64,000 bases of DNA from Psychrobacter frigidicola (GTDB taxonomy: Bacteria > Pseudomonadota > Gammaproteobacteria > Pseudomonadales > Moraxellaceae). Position numbers and translations under genes: made by a program. Below are positions 36,253-45,885 of the stretch, one piece after another. How positions within the stretch are numbered: the first letter of the stretch is position 1; each line of letters opens with the position of its first letter. Under the pieces are notes generated by a model. The model was not told the DNA's origin. It saw only the letters and a program-made list of their open reading frames with translations, and made no database searches. The stretch is taken from the NCBI RefSeq assembly GCF_007997305.1, contig NZ_VORZ01000002.1, positions 434,001-498,000 on the forward strand, written 5' to 3'.

Positions 36253-37989
36253 ATGGATATTATTAGTCATTTAACCCGCACGGTTAGCCCAGCAGTACTT
36301 GGGGATGACAGTAGCCCTGCCAAGAAAAATTTACTTGAGCAGTTCTATGCTATTTTTGCAGCACGTCTAGCAGATAAAGATACGCACAGCCGTTTTGCGA
36401 ATGAAAATATTGCTCAAGATGACCAAGGCTTTTATGACCGTGTCTGGACTGACGGTAGCCAACGCGATACGATTTCACGTGAGCTTGCCGCTGCCCATAA
36501 CGTCGATTCAACCGCAGCACGCGGATTGGTAGCGATGGCGGCACCTTTGGCTTATCATGAGATTAAGAGTTTAGCAGGCACTACACCTGTACCGCAGTTT
36601 TTAACTGATAATCAAGCAAATTATCAGCATCATATCCCAGCGTGGGCGAGTGTTGTTGTGCCAGCTGGTATGTTAGCAGCAGCGCCTGCTGGTGAGCGTA
36701 TCTCTGATACTACAAGCATGGCACCGCTACAGCGAGAAGAAGAAGAAAAAGGCAGCTTTATGAAAGCGCTGCTCCCTATTATTGGTCTGATTATTCTAGG
36801 AGCTCTGGCTTGGGCATTGCTCAGAGGTTGCCAAGACAATCCTGAACCTGTCGCCACACCAGCCGTTACGCAAGAACAAGGCGTCGATAGCGACAATCAA
36901 ACAGCGGTGGCCTCTGCTGTTGAGCCGGCCTCACTACGTATTGCCACGGGTGAGCAAGCCAACACTCTATATGCTTGCCGCATGAATGTTGGTGATGAGA
37001 CTCTAAAAACTACCGTCATGAATGCTATGAACACAGAGTTTGGTGATGATTCTAACAAGTGTAAAGCAGACGTTGATGACAACTTTGCAATGGACATGCC
37101 AGCGGCCACTCAGCTTGCTGCTATTTTGCCTATTATCAAAAACGTTCCTAATGCCAGTATGTTCATTAAAGGCGATGAAATCGTTGTTAATGCTCCTGAT
37201 GCCGCTACACTTGAACAGCTGGTGGCTGATATTCAAGCCGCTGCGCCAGACATGAACGTGGTAGCAGAAGGTCCCTTAAATTTACAAAGCGAGATTGATA
37301 GCAGTTTAGCAGCTACTGATGCCGCTATGATTGGACTTGGTGATAGCCCAAATCCACGCGATGTTGCTCGTGCGTTAAGCTTACAAGTGGTTAACTTTGA
37401 AGTAGATAAAGCCATTATTCCTGATGCTAATAAACCGTTCCTTGATCGTGCTGTAAAACTAATGGAACAAGTGCCAGATATGAAGCTGATGATTATCGGT
37501 CATACCGATAAAACTGCTGATGCTGCTTATAACATGAAGTTATCACAAGAACGTGCCCAGTCTATGAAAGACTATATGGTGTCGCAGGGCGCGGATCCAG
37601 CTAAACTTATGACCAAAGGTATGGGTGAGACTGATCCTATCGCTGACAACTCAACCGAGCAAGGTCGCTTCCGTAACCGTCGTATTGAGTTCACCGTCTA
37701 TGACGAGACTGCATTGAACAATGAAGGTGCTAACGTTGCAACACTCAGTGGCGGAAAAGCATTCGACCCAGATATGAATCCATTAGATAGCGATAATGAT
37801 GATATCATGCCAGACAGTGATGATCGTAGAGCTGTACCTACGCCTGCACCTAAAAGCTCACTTCCAGCCGCTAATAATAAGCTTGATCCTGACTTGAATC
37901 CTTTAGACAGCAACAACGATGATTTGCTACCGGATTCAGATGATCCTAGCCGTGGTACCAAGCTCGATCCAAAAGCGAATACTCAATAG
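36253..37989 (+). CDS. DUF937-like / BON-like / OmpA-family envelope protein
   Basis: The 578-aa protein combines an N-terminal DUF937-like helical region (1-140), a single membrane helix (about 171-192, FMKALLPIIGLIILGALAWALL), a BON-like domain with a cysteine pair (about 235-340) and an OmpA peptidoglycan-binding domain (about 380-485: VNFEVDKAIIPDANKPFLDRA, IIGHTDKTADAAYN, QGRFRNRRIEFTV). TM-BON-OmpA order is also seen in mycobacterial ArfA/OmpATb. The tail has two acidic repeats of the form DPD(M/L)NPLDSxNDDxxPDSDD, resembling calcium-binding thrombospondin-type-3 repeats. It probably links the inner membrane to the cell wall; this is inference. Confidence 0.85.
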   Translation: MDIISHLTRTVSPAVLGDDSSPAKKNLLEQFYAIFAARLADKDTHSRFANENIAQDDQGFYDRVWTDGSQRDTISRELAAAHNVDSTAARGLVAMAAPLAYHEIKSLAGTTPVPQFLTDNQANYQHHIPAWASVVVPAGMLAAAPAGERISDTTSMAPLQREEEEKGSFMKALLPIIGLIILGALAWALLRGCQDNPEPVATPAVTQEQGVDSDNQTAVASAVEPASLRIATGEQANTLYACRMNVGDETLKTTVMNAMNTEFGDDSNKCKADVDDNFAMDMPAATQLAAILPIIKNVPNASMFIKGDEIVVNAPDAATLEQLVADIQAAAPDMNVVAEGPLNLQSEIDSSLAATDAAMIGLGDSPNPRDVARALSLQVVNFEVDKAIIPDANKPFLDRAVKLMEQVPDMKLMIIGHTDKTADAAYNMKLSQERAQSMKDYMVSQGADPAKLMTKGMGETDPIADNSTEQGRFRNRRIEFTVYDETALNNEGANVATLSGGKAFDPDMNPLDSDNDDIMPDSDDRRAVPTPAPKSSLPAANNKLDPDLNPLDSNNDDLLPDSDDPSRGTKLDPKANTQ

Positions 37990-38035
37990 TAGTATATATT
38001 TGAGTAATCTCTGATTAGATAAGTCATATTTAATA

Positions 38036-38066
38036 AAAACCGCATCTTTAACAAGGTGCGGTTTTT
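38036..38066. terminator. Terminator between ompA-like gene and nagZ
   Basis: AACCGCATCTT pairs with AAGGTGCGGTT (one G-T pair) around TAAC, with A and T tracts on both sides. It ends both convergent genes. Confidence 0.87.
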
Positions 38067-38099
38067 TCATGTCTAAATACAAATTAAATCGGAGGGTGA

Positions 38100-39185
38100 T
38101 TACTTGTAATTCGTTGGGTCTGTTAACGGGCTACTATCGTTTTCTGAAGATGACTCAGTTTTTGTAGTAAAAAATGTTTGCATTACATTGTCTTTGGCTT
38201 GCTGCCAATACTCAAACTGCTGGCAAGTGGATTCAAGATCACCTTGCCACATTGGAATCTGTCCGCGCATGGTTTTAATGCGTTTTTGATTGGGGTAAGG
38301 TAAATCTTGCGCGGCTTCTGCCGCTTCATGAGCTGCAATTCTGTCATTACAGACGAGTGCAATATCGCAGCCCGCTTCAATAGCCGCCTGTACGCGTGCG
38401 CTAATGTCACCTGCTGCTTGTGCGCCTGCCATAGACAAATCATCAGAGAATAATACTCCCTTAAAGTCTAGCTGTTTCCTTAAGATATCTTGTAGCCAAA
38501 TTTTGGAAAATCCGGCAGGTTTATTATCCACTTGCGAAAAAATAACATGCGCAGGCATTAACGCATCAAGCCATGGTAATGTCTGTATAAACGGCTGCAT
38601 ATCGTGTGCCATAATCTTATCTAAGCTGCGGTCATCAATTGCTTCTGCCACATGCGAGTCTGGTGCAATAGCGCCATGCCCGGGGAAATGCTTGCCAGTA
38701 GTCGCCATGCCAGCGGCTTTCATGCCGCGCATAAACTGCGTGGCTAAAGCGATAATAATTTGTGGGTCTTGATGAAAGCTGCGGTCACCAATAACTTGGC
38801 TGATACCACCCGTATCAAGGACGGGCGCAAAGCTCACATCTATCCCAACCGCCAATACCTCAGCCGCCATCAAGTAGCCACAATCATAGGCGCAAGTTAG
38901 CGCGCAGATGGGATCTTGGTCAAATAATTCCCCAAGCTTGCCCATTGCTGGCAGCGGCGTAAAACCTTCACGCAGCCGTGCTACCCGTCCCCCTTCTTGA
39001 TCAACGCCAATCAGAATATCCGTATTATGATAGCGAATACTGTCGCATAGCTTGCGTACTTGATCTGCATGTATCACGTTACGCGCAAATAGTATGACGC
39101 CGCCCACCTGTGCTTGTTTTATTAAACTAACATCTTCAGCCGTCAGGGCAGTGCTATCGATATCAATCATTAAGACGCCATACAT
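38100..39185 (-). CDS. nagZ: Beta-N-acetylhexosaminidase NagZ
   Basis: NagZ removes N-acetylglucosamine from anhydromuropeptides in cytoplasmic cell-wall recycling, producing signals for AmpC induction in some species. The 361-aa glycoside hydrolase family 3 enzyme reads GVILFARNVIHADQVRKL, LIGVDQEGGRVARLREGFTPLPAMG, the general acid/base loop TGKHFPGHGAIAPDSHV and the nucleophile region GVLFSDDLSMAGA. The end is a Ser/Glu-rich tail. AAGGACC precedes the ATG. It is a single gene, with a 509-bp gap to the protease gene divergently upstream. Confidence 0.96.
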   Translation of the reverse strand: MYGVLMIDIDSTALTAEDVSLIKQAQVGGVILFARNVIHADQVRKLCDSIRYHNTDILIGVDQEGGRVARLREGFTPLPAMGKLGELFDQDPICALTCAYDCGYLMAAEVLAVGIDVSFAPVLDTGGISQVIGDRSFHQDPQIIIALATQFMRGMKAAGMATTGKHFPGHGAIAPDSHVAEAIDDRSLDKIMAHDMQPFIQTLPWLDALMPAHVIFSQVDNKPAGFSKIWLQDILRKQLDFKGVLFSDDLSMAGAQAAGDISARVQAAIEAGCDIALVCNDRIAAHEAAEAAQDLPYPNQKRIKTMRGQIPMWQGDLESTCQQFEYWQQAKDNVMQTFFTTKTESSSENDSSPLTDPTNYK

Positions 39186-39694
39186 GGCACGGTCCTTATA
39201 GTGTTATATATTATTATTGGGTGAGATATACTGTGAAAGAGATAGTAAATAAGCCGTATTTGTACTCTTATTATGCCTGTTATGGATGAGTGAGCACAAC
39301 CGGACAAATTATTCAGACGCTAGTCTCACTTGGTGTCTATCCAATAGTGAGATAGACAGTGATTAACTTATAATAAATATGACAGAAAGTTTGGTATGTG
39401 TAGAGCTTGCGTGTAAGATTGTTTATACAGTTTGAGACAGTGCGCTATAAATAGTCATGATATTATTATTTAATTTTAACGATAAATTATTAGTCATGCG
39501 TGCATTTATTTTCGTAATGTTTACACTAAGCTCAAACAAATATTACTATAATTATAACCCTCGAATTTATTTCCCAACGTTATCGCATCATTGTTATCGT
39601 TTTATTAATGACAGACCGTAACTGACCATTTTTAGATATCTTTTAATTTAAGATGATAAATTAAGACCACAACTGAAAACAATTAGGTGTATAC
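39186..39694. promoter_or_regulatory. Divergent nagZ / prc region
   Basis: This 509-bp region holds both promoters. An 8-bp inverted repeat TGTCTATC / GATAGACA with a 9-base loop lies at 39334-39358. No small gene is supported. Confidence 0.4.
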
Positions 39695-41905
39695 ATGAAA
39701 AAACAACCCGCACAGTGGTTACTCAGCGTGGCGTCAGTGGGCGTCGCTGGAATTATTCTCACTCAAAGTTATGGTACGGCAGTGGCCAACACTGAGACCG
39801 GTAGCTATGTACAAACACCTGAACAAAAACTGACTACTCGTCAAGTGGCAGCGTTATTAGATCGTAGTCATTATTTAAACCAACCGCTTGATAGCAAAAT
39901 GGGTACTGAAATCCTGACAATGTATATTGATAGTCTGGATCCCAATCACATACTATTTTTACAATCTGACGTTGACGAATTTAATAAAAAATACGGCAAT
40001 GAATTTGGTAACCGACTTAAACGTGGTGATTTATCGGCTGGCGTTGATATTTTTGAGCGCTATCGTCAACGCTCAAAAGAGTATTTTGCCCTATCAACAA
40101 AGTTGCTCAAAACCAAACTCGACTTGACCGGTAAAGAAACCATTATCCTTGATCGCGAAAAACTTGGACACTTTAAAACCAAAAAAGCCCAGCAAGACTA
40201 TTGGACGCGTCAGCTAAAATTTCAGCTGATTAGCATTACTTTAGGTCAAGAAGATGAAAAGGCCAAAGAAAAAGTATTTTTAGACAATCCAGATATTACC
40301 CGCGGACAGGATTTGGTACGTGATGATAAGCGTACACCGAGTGAGATTTTGCTCAACCGTTTATTACGTCAGCAAGAACAGATGCAACGTTTCAATGACG
40401 ATGAGGTCATGGAAACTGTATTAAACACTGCCATGCTCACTTATGATCCGCACAGCAATTATTATGCCCCTGTGCAAGCGAATGAGTTGCAGATTCAATC
40501 TAGCTTACAGCTAGAAGGTATTGGCGTCTCTATCCGTCCCGACCGTAAAAACCCAGATTATACGCGTATTGCGACACTCGTTGAAGGTGGCCCTGCAGCA
40601 AAAGGCGGACAAGTTAAACCGAATGACTTAATTATTGGTATTGCCAAAGACGGTAAAACCATGACTGATGTGGTTGGCTGGTCAACGCGTGAGATTGTCG
40701 GTCTAATTCGCGGTAAGCGCGGTACGCCAGTTACGCTTAAGTTACGTCAACCAAACTCGCCTGAAGCCAGTGCACGAACCGTCACTGTCGTGCGCGATAT
40801 TATAGTGCAAGAAGAATCAGGCGTGACTCAGCGCGTGGTTGAGATTCAGCGGCCCAATATTGATGTCACTCCAAAACGCATTGGCGTGCTTGAAATACCC
40901 AGCTTTTATCTGAACTATCGCGCGCGCCGTAATGGGGAAGACTATCGTAGTGTCAGCATTGACACAGAGAACGCGCTGAAGAAACTGAATCAAGAAAACA
41001 TCGATGGTTTAGTGGTTGATTTACGCAACAACCCTGGTGGCTCTCTAGATGAAGTAGCCAAAATGCTAGGTTTGTTTATTAAAAGTGGGCCTTTAGTACA
41101 AATCCGTGATAACCGTGGCAATGTGCAAGTGTATCGCGATGATGATGGTGGTCAGCAACTCTATAACGGTAAGGTGGTCGTATTGACCAACTTAGCTTCT
41201 GCTTCTGCTAGTGAGATTTTTGCTGCTGCTATTCAAGATTATGGTCGCGGACTCGTCGTCGGTAATACCACTACTGGTAAAGGATCAGCACAAATTCAAC
41301 TGGACAACTTAGCACTCGGTTCAGCGACCTTGACTCAACGTAAATTCTATCGTATCACAGGTGGCAGTACGCAAAATAAAGGCGTGGTTCCTGATGTCGA
41401 GCTGGTCAATATTTACGACGACGCGACCTTTGGTGAACGCGCACAGAAAAAAGCGTTGCCTTGGGATACCATTAACACCTCGCCTTATAAGCCTGAAGGA
41501 AAGTTCAGCGCTAACACGCTTGCGACACTAAACCAGCAATCCAAAATTCGCCAGCAGCAAAATCCGCAATTCGTTTATTTATCGGCACTCAATAAGATTC
41601 GCGATATGGAAGATGGCAAAACGCCAATCAATATAGACATAAACAGTCGTCGTGCCAAGATGAAACTGGTTGAGAAGCGTTCTTTAGAGGCTGAAAACCA
41701 ACGTCTAAAAGCCAGCGGTGAAAGCCTCTATTCCAACTGGAATACGTATCAGGCGGCAATGGATGCTAAGTTTGAAGAGCGCAGCCAAATGAAAGCGCTT
41801 GAGCGCCCGCAGTTGCCAGAGGATGAAGCCTATATTAATGAGGCGGCTTACCTGATGTTAAGCGCTGACCCGAAAGTTAGTGTCAGTCCCCAAGATAAGC
41901 TATAG
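39695..41905 (+). CDS. prc: Tail-specific (C-terminal processing) protease
   Basis: Prc/Tsp is a periplasmic serine protease that degrades SsrA-tagged proteins and trims or degrades cell-wall hydrolases such as MepS. The 736-aa precursor has an N-terminal signal segment ending near GTAVANTE. It has an N-terminal helical domain (about 40-240), a PDZ domain (about 265-350, QSSLQLEGIGVSIR, GGPAAKGGQVKPNDLIIGI), and the S41A peptidase core: LVVDLRNNPGGSLDEVA, SASASEIFAAAIQDYGRG with S504, TGKGSAQ with K529. The C-terminal part matches DUF3340. It lies 488 bp from slyD (convergent). Confidence 0.95.
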   Translation: MKKQPAQWLLSVASVGVAGIILTQSYGTAVANTETGSYVQTPEQKLTTRQVAALLDRSHYLNQPLDSKMGTEILTMYIDSLDPNHILFLQSDVDEFNKKYGNEFGNRLKRGDLSAGVDIFERYRQRSKEYFALSTKLLKTKLDLTGKETIILDREKLGHFKTKKAQQDYWTRQLKFQLISITLGQEDEKAKEKVFLDNPDITRGQDLVRDDKRTPSEILLNRLLRQQEQMQRFNDDEVMETVLNTAMLTYDPHSNYYAPVQANELQIQSSLQLEGIGVSIRPDRKNPDYTRIATLVEGGPAAKGGQVKPNDLIIGIAKDGKTMTDVVGWSTREIVGLIRGKRGTPVTLKLRQPNSPEASARTVTVVRDIIVQEESGVTQRVVEIQRPNIDVTPKRIGVLEIPSFYLNYRARRNGEDYRSVSIDTENALKKLNQENIDGLVVDLRNNPGGSLDEVAKMLGLFIKSGPLVQIRDNRGNVQVYRDDDGGQQLYNGKVVVLTNLASASASEIFAAAIQDYGRGLVVGNTTTGKGSAQIQLDNLALGSATLTQRKFYRITGGSTQNKGVVPDVELVNIYDDATFGERAQKKALPWDTINTSPYKPEGKFSANTLATLNQQSKIRQQQNPQFVYLSALNKIRDMEDGKTPINIDINSRRAKMKLVEKRSLEAENQRLKASGESLYSNWNTYQAAMDAKFEERSQMKALERPQLPEDEAYINEAAYLMLSADPKVSVSPQDKL

Positions 41906-42174
41906 ATAATCAAGCGCAGAATCTGAGCGTAAGCATATGCTTACACATAATGACGCTACAGCGTCTTACCAGTGATAGGCGAATCTGCGATGATAGCCTC
42001 ACTGCACAATTTAACGATACTATTTATAACTACTAGGGATTGGTATTCATAAATAGCTTATAAGTTGTTTCAGGGATGAATTGCTTATCATGGATGATAA
42101 GGTCGGATGCCTGTTAGTGACAACCAATCTCGGGATTAGGTAGGTTGTTATATCAACAAGGATAGTGAGTAATA

Positions 42175-42207
42175 AAAACCGTGTAGTGCTTGTCGCTACA
42201 CGGTTTT
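42175..42207 (+). terminator. Terminator of prc
   Basis: AAAACCGTGTAG pairs with CTACACGGTTTT around a 9-base loop, ending in a short T run. It lies 270 bp after prc. Confidence 0.82.
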
Positions 42208-42289
42208 GTTGTATCTGGGTTTTGTGTATTAATTAGAGTGAAAGATGCAAATAGGATAGCAATTACTTTCTTCTAAATTTATGCGATAA

Positions 42290-42325
42290 AAAAGCCAGTA
42301 GACAATAAATGCTACTGGCTTTTTT
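42290..42325 (-). terminator. Terminator of slyD
   Basis: AAAAGCCAGTAG and CTACTGGCTTTT form a perfect 12-bp stem with a 12-base loop and A/T tracts on both sides. Confidence 0.85.
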
Positions 42326-42391
42326 GGAGATAAACGTCTCATTTTATCAACTTAACGTTTATCTCTCCTATTTGAAGTTTATACCACTGGA

Positions 42392-42877
42392 TTAATGGTC
42401 AACGCCGCCTGCGCCATGGACATGGCCATGGCTTAATTCGTCTTCTGTAGCAGCGCGTACTTCTTGGATTTCAACATCAAAAGTCAAACGCTTACCAGCG
42501 AGCGGATGGTTGGCATCAACGATAACTTCATCATCATTAACATCAGTAACAGTCACTAGCATGACTTGGCCACCAGCCTCTGATTGAAACTGCATCCCAG
42601 GCTGGATATCTTCAACGCCTTGGAAGTTATCACGAGGCACATGTTGTACCGCTTGCTCTTGGTATTCGCCGTAGCCATCAGCAGGCTCAACGACTGCAGT
42701 AATTGTCTCGCCTGCAGATTTACCTTCTAATTGCTGCTCAAGACCTGGGATAATGTTGCTGTGGCCATGTAAATAAGCAAGAGGCTGACCTTCTGGAGAC
42801 TGGTCAAGTATATTACCTTCATCGTCTTTTAACGTGTAATTGAATTTGACGGCAGTATCTTTTGTGATAGTAGTCAT
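42392..42877 (-). CDS. slyD: FKBP-type peptidyl-prolyl isomerase, SlyD-like
   Basis: SlyD-type FKBPs isomerise prolyl bonds and act as chaperones; E. coli SlyD also supplies nickel. The 161-aa protein has KFNYTLKDDEGNILDQSPEGQPLAYLHGHSNIIPGLEQQLEG (FKBP half), PADGYGEYQEQAVQHVPRDNF (flap region), and VIVDANHPLAGKRLTFDVEIQEVR (second FKBP half), the SlyD order. The tail GHVHGAGGVDH has only a few histidines, much shorter than the metal-binding tail of E. coli SlyD, so nickel delivery is less certain. Confidence 0.93.
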   Translation of the reverse strand: MTTITKDTAVKFNYTLKDDEGNILDQSPEGQPLAYLHGHSNIIPGLEQQLEGKSAGETITAVVEPADGYGEYQEQAVQHVPRDNFQGVEDIQPGMQFQSEAGGQVMLVTVTDVNDDEVIVDANHPLAGKRLTFDVEIQEVRAATEDELSHGHVHGAGGVDH

Positions 42878-43214
42878 AAATTATCCTAAGTATATTGATA
42901 TAAAAATTTAATTACGATTGTAATAAACCTAAAAAAGCCAATCATCAAGCCAAACAGCCACATCATTAGTCAATTATCATCAGTTTATTAGGGTAACTGT
43001 TTTTTTAAAGTAACGGTAGCAGTTAGCATCTTTAATTGAGATGGCTGTTATAACTTTCAAGGTAAAAACCATAAATTGTGCTAATTAATACATTAATTAT
43101 TGTAAAAAGATCTTTTTTTAAGAGGTTTGTACGGTAATTATAGGTAGTTCACCGTTTGCCAGTTGCGTTTTTGCTATAGGACTTCTACCATAATGATAAA
43201 TACAACGATAAGAA
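42878..43214. promoter_or_regulatory. Divergent slyD / M61 peptidase region
   Basis: 337 bp of AT-rich sequence holding both promoters; no hairpin, repeat or small gene of note was recognised. Confidence 0.35.
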
Positions 43215-45104
43215 TTGACTATGACTGACTCTCAAATAAATAATATAACAACGACTACTAACATTAATTATCGATTAGATTTTGCGCGTTTTCATGAGCA
43301 TCTTGTCGATGTCACACTGACTTTTAAAGCTGGTACGGATGCACCGCAGCTTTGGTTACCAGCATGGATTCCTGGTAGTTATTTAATGCGTGAATTTGCC
43401 CGTCATATTACGGCGCTGCATTATCAGATAGCAGATGAAAATAACGAATACGCTGAGTCCTACCGCGCACAAAAGGTAGGTAAACATACGTGGCAGTTAC
43501 CACAAGTCGAGGCGGGGCAAAATCTACACGTGCAGTATGAAGTCTATTGCTATGATTTATCGGTGCGCACCGCTTATGTTGATCAGCAGCGTTTGTACGG
43601 TAACTTTACCTCATTAGCCTTGGCAGTTGAAGGACAAGAGCAGTCGCCTGTACAAGTGAGTCTACTGGTACCAGCCGCATTCTTAGCGGATAAAAACGAA
43701 AGCGATGTTATTTTAGCGTGTGGACTTGACGCTACTCATTTGCAAAGTGTTGTTGAATATGGCGATAGCCAACATGGCTATGGTCTACAAGCAGACAACT
43801 ATGAGCAATTGATCGACCACCCGTTTGAGATTGCGGTACAAGAGAGATTTGATTTTATTATCCAAGATGATACGCATCAGACGCTCGTTCATCGCTTTTT
43901 TCTCTCAGGCAAGCACAGCGCCAATATGGGACGGTTGCAGCAAGATGTGACTCAGATTTGTCAGACTTATCTGAACTGGTTGGGCGATGCGCCGTTTAGT
44001 GATTATACTTTTATGACTTATGCTAGCGGGCAAGATTATGGTGGTCTTGAGCATATTAATTCGACTAGTCTTATTACGCCACGTCAAGATTTGCCTAAAG
44101 CTCATGAGCCTGAGCTACCGAGTGCTGATTATCAGCGTTTCTTAGGACTATGTAGTCATGAGTATTTTCATGCGTGGTGGGTCAAAACCGTGCGCCCTGA
44201 TGTCATGCTGGAAGTTGATTTGCGCAAAGAAGCATTCACGCCATTACTATGGGTGTTTGAAGGCTTTACCTCGTATATAGATGATTTTATGCTGCAAGCG
44301 TCCAGTGTGATTGACAAGGCCAGTTATCTGACGTTATTGGCAGATCAAATCAGCCGTTACTACCAAACGCACGGCCGTGCGCACCAAAGTGTGGCTGAAT
44401 CCAGTTTTGATGCGTGGATTAAACTTTATCGTAGTGATGAGAATACCGGCAACGCGGGGATTAGCTATTACAATAAAGGCGCATTGGTAGCGTTGTGTTT
44501 AGACTTAACCTTATTGGAAAAAAGTGCGGGTCGCTATCGTTTGTTCGATGTGGTCAAGGCGTTTTATACTCAAGCCAAGCAGCAAGACAGTCAGCGTATT
44601 GGTATTAGTAGTGCGGATATGGGCGCAGTGATTGGTCAATTTATGCCCGAAGTGGATTGGCAAGATTTCGAGAGTCGTTATGTTAATGGGGTGGAGGAGC
44701 TGCCGATTGAGGCGCTACTAACTGCAAATAGTATAAGCGTTGAAACTGATAAAAAAGACAATATGTTATCTTGGGGTATAGTCGTTCAAGAGTCTCCTGA
44801 TGGCTTAAAGGTAGGCAAAGTCTTACGAGACAGTGTCGCTTGTGAGGCAGGTTTATCAGCCAAAGATATTATCGTAGCGATTGACAGCATCAAAGCCAGT
44901 AAAAAACAGCTACAAGCCGTCGCTAAGTCTGCAGTAAGTACTGTAAGCTGTCATGCTTTTCGCCGTGATGAGCTGATGACGTTCGAAGTGGCAAATAAAA
45001 CCTTGTCAGGGCTATCAGCAAATCCAAGTTTAAATAAGGTGAGTTTAAAGCTTGGTGAGTCAGGATATGAGAAGTGGCTAATACCTAATTTTGTTAGATC
45101 TTAA
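43215..45104 (+). CDS. M61 family metallopeptidase with PDZ domain
   Basis: The 629-aa protein is a glycyl-aminopeptidase-type M61 enzyme. The N-terminal beta domain (about 15-175) contains LPAWIPGSYLMREFARHI. The zinc site HEYFH is at residues 315-319 in LCSHEYFHAWWVK, with the third ligand in LWVFEGFTSYIDD about 30 residues later. A C-terminal PDZ domain (about 515-600) is recognised by GLKVGKVLRDSVACEAGLSAKDIIVAID. Family members prefer N-terminal Gly or Ala. No signal peptide is visible, so cytoplasmic location is likely. It is a lone gene. Confidence 0.93.
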   Translation: MTMTDSQINNITTTTNINYRLDFARFHEHLVDVTLTFKAGTDAPQLWLPAWIPGSYLMREFARHITALHYQIADENNEYAESYRAQKVGKHTWQLPQVEAGQNLHVQYEVYCYDLSVRTAYVDQQRLYGNFTSLALAVEGQEQSPVQVSLLVPAAFLADKNESDVILACGLDATHLQSVVEYGDSQHGYGLQADNYEQLIDHPFEIAVQERFDFIIQDDTHQTLVHRFFLSGKHSANMGRLQQDVTQICQTYLNWLGDAPFSDYTFMTYASGQDYGGLEHINSTSLITPRQDLPKAHEPELPSADYQRFLGLCSHEYFHAWWVKTVRPDVMLEVDLRKEAFTPLLWVFEGFTSYIDDFMLQASSVIDKASYLTLLADQISRYYQTHGRAHQSVAESSFDAWIKLYRSDENTGNAGISYYNKGALVALCLDLTLLEKSAGRYRLFDVVKAFYTQAKQQDSQRIGISSADMGAVIGQFMPEVDWQDFESRYVNGVEELPIEALLTANSISVETDKKDNMLSWGIVVQESPDGLKVGKVLRDSVACEAGLSAKDIIVAIDSIKASKKQLQAVAKSAVSTVSCHAFRRDELMTFEVANKTLSGLSANPSLNKVSLKLGESGYEKWLIPNFVRS

Positions 45105-45434
45105 AGGTATAAGGAATCTCAAATCTATTGTTAGTGGGTGAGATTAATGAGAAACAAGTTTAACTCAATCTGACGAGAAATGGTTGGGTTAGGCTGCTTT
45201 TGACACCAGCTATTCTTGCTGATAAAAGATATTTTCTCATCAATATCTAAATGATTAAAGAGCTATCTAGTGTCAGACTTATAAACGTAAAATAATTTTA
45301 TTGTCTAATCTTATTGTTAATAGTAAGCAATATTATCAAATTCAATGACTACGACAACGGCTAAACCAAGGTTGAAGTTGCTTAATTGACTCTACATAAA
45401 TTAAGTCAATTAAGACCTCTACTTATTATCAACA
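45105..45434. other. M61 peptidase / glutaredoxin convergent spacer
   Basis: No gene in 330 bp. A perfect 11-bp inverted repeat CTTAATTGACT / AGTCAATTAAG with a 12-base loop lies at 45381-45414, 20 bp after the glutaredoxin stop, without a T run. It may be a weak terminator. Confidence 0.5.
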
Positions 45435-45800
45435 TTAGCCAAAACGTTGCTGTAAATAAGCGTTAATATCATTTGATTCATACATCCATTGAGATTTACC
45501 TTCCTGTTCAATACGCAAACAAGGTGCTTTAATCCGCCCACCGACGTCAGCAAGTTCATTACGAAACTGCTCGTTATTTTTTGCATCTCTAAGCTCAATG
45601 GGTAAGTTCAACTTGTGAATTTGACGGCGCACTTTCACACAAAAAGGACAAGACTGAAATTGATATAATGATAGATTTTCACAAGCAACATTCACATCGG
45701 CTTGCTGTTCTTCAGTGCGCGCCATTGGCTTACCTTGGGTCAATACACTGATACCAGCAATGAGTCGTCCTAAACCTTCTCTTATTAATTTAACTAACAT
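45435..45800 (-). CDS. Glutaredoxin-family protein with N-terminal extension
   Basis: The 121-aa protein has a glutaredoxin/GST-N-type thioredoxin fold with the redox motif CPFC in YQFQSCPFCVKVRRQIHKL (about 52-55), a TVP-loop-like segment IKAPCLRI and the glutathione-contact ending WMYESNDINAYLQQRFG. About 40 residues precede the domain: a weakly hydrophobic amphipathic stretch (LVKLIREGLGRLIAGISVL), perhaps a membrane association. An AGAGG site precedes the ATG. It is downstream of the DUF305 lipoprotein on the same strand with an 85-bp gap. Confidence 0.88.
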   Translation of the reverse strand: MLVKLIREGLGRLIAGISVLTQGKPMARTEEQQADVNVACENLSLYQFQSCPFCVKVRRQIHKLNLPIELRDAKNNEQFRNELADVGGRIKAPCLRIEQEGKSQWMYESNDINAYLQQRFG

Positions 45801-45834
45801 TTAGACCTCTAAAAATTATATGGTTTGGAGTATG

Positions 45835-45861
45835 TTACCACTCTCTTATAGGTAGTGGTAA
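45835..45861 (-). other. Hairpin between DUF305 and glutaredoxin genes
   Basis: TTACCACT and AGTGGTAA form a perfect 8-bp stem with an 11-base loop, 25 bp after the DUF305 stop. There is no T run. It may modulate read-through. Confidence 0.4.
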
Positions 45862-45885
45862 TCATCCTTGTGCAAAGGAGTTGAG

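Larger units (their letters stand above)
41906..42391. other. prc / slyD convergent spacer with two terminators
   Basis: This 486-bp convergent spacer carries two strong hairpins (listed separately). An extra inverted repeat GAGATAAACGT / ACGTTTATCTC at 42327-42367 lies directly after the slyD stop. No gene is seen. Confidence 0.6.
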
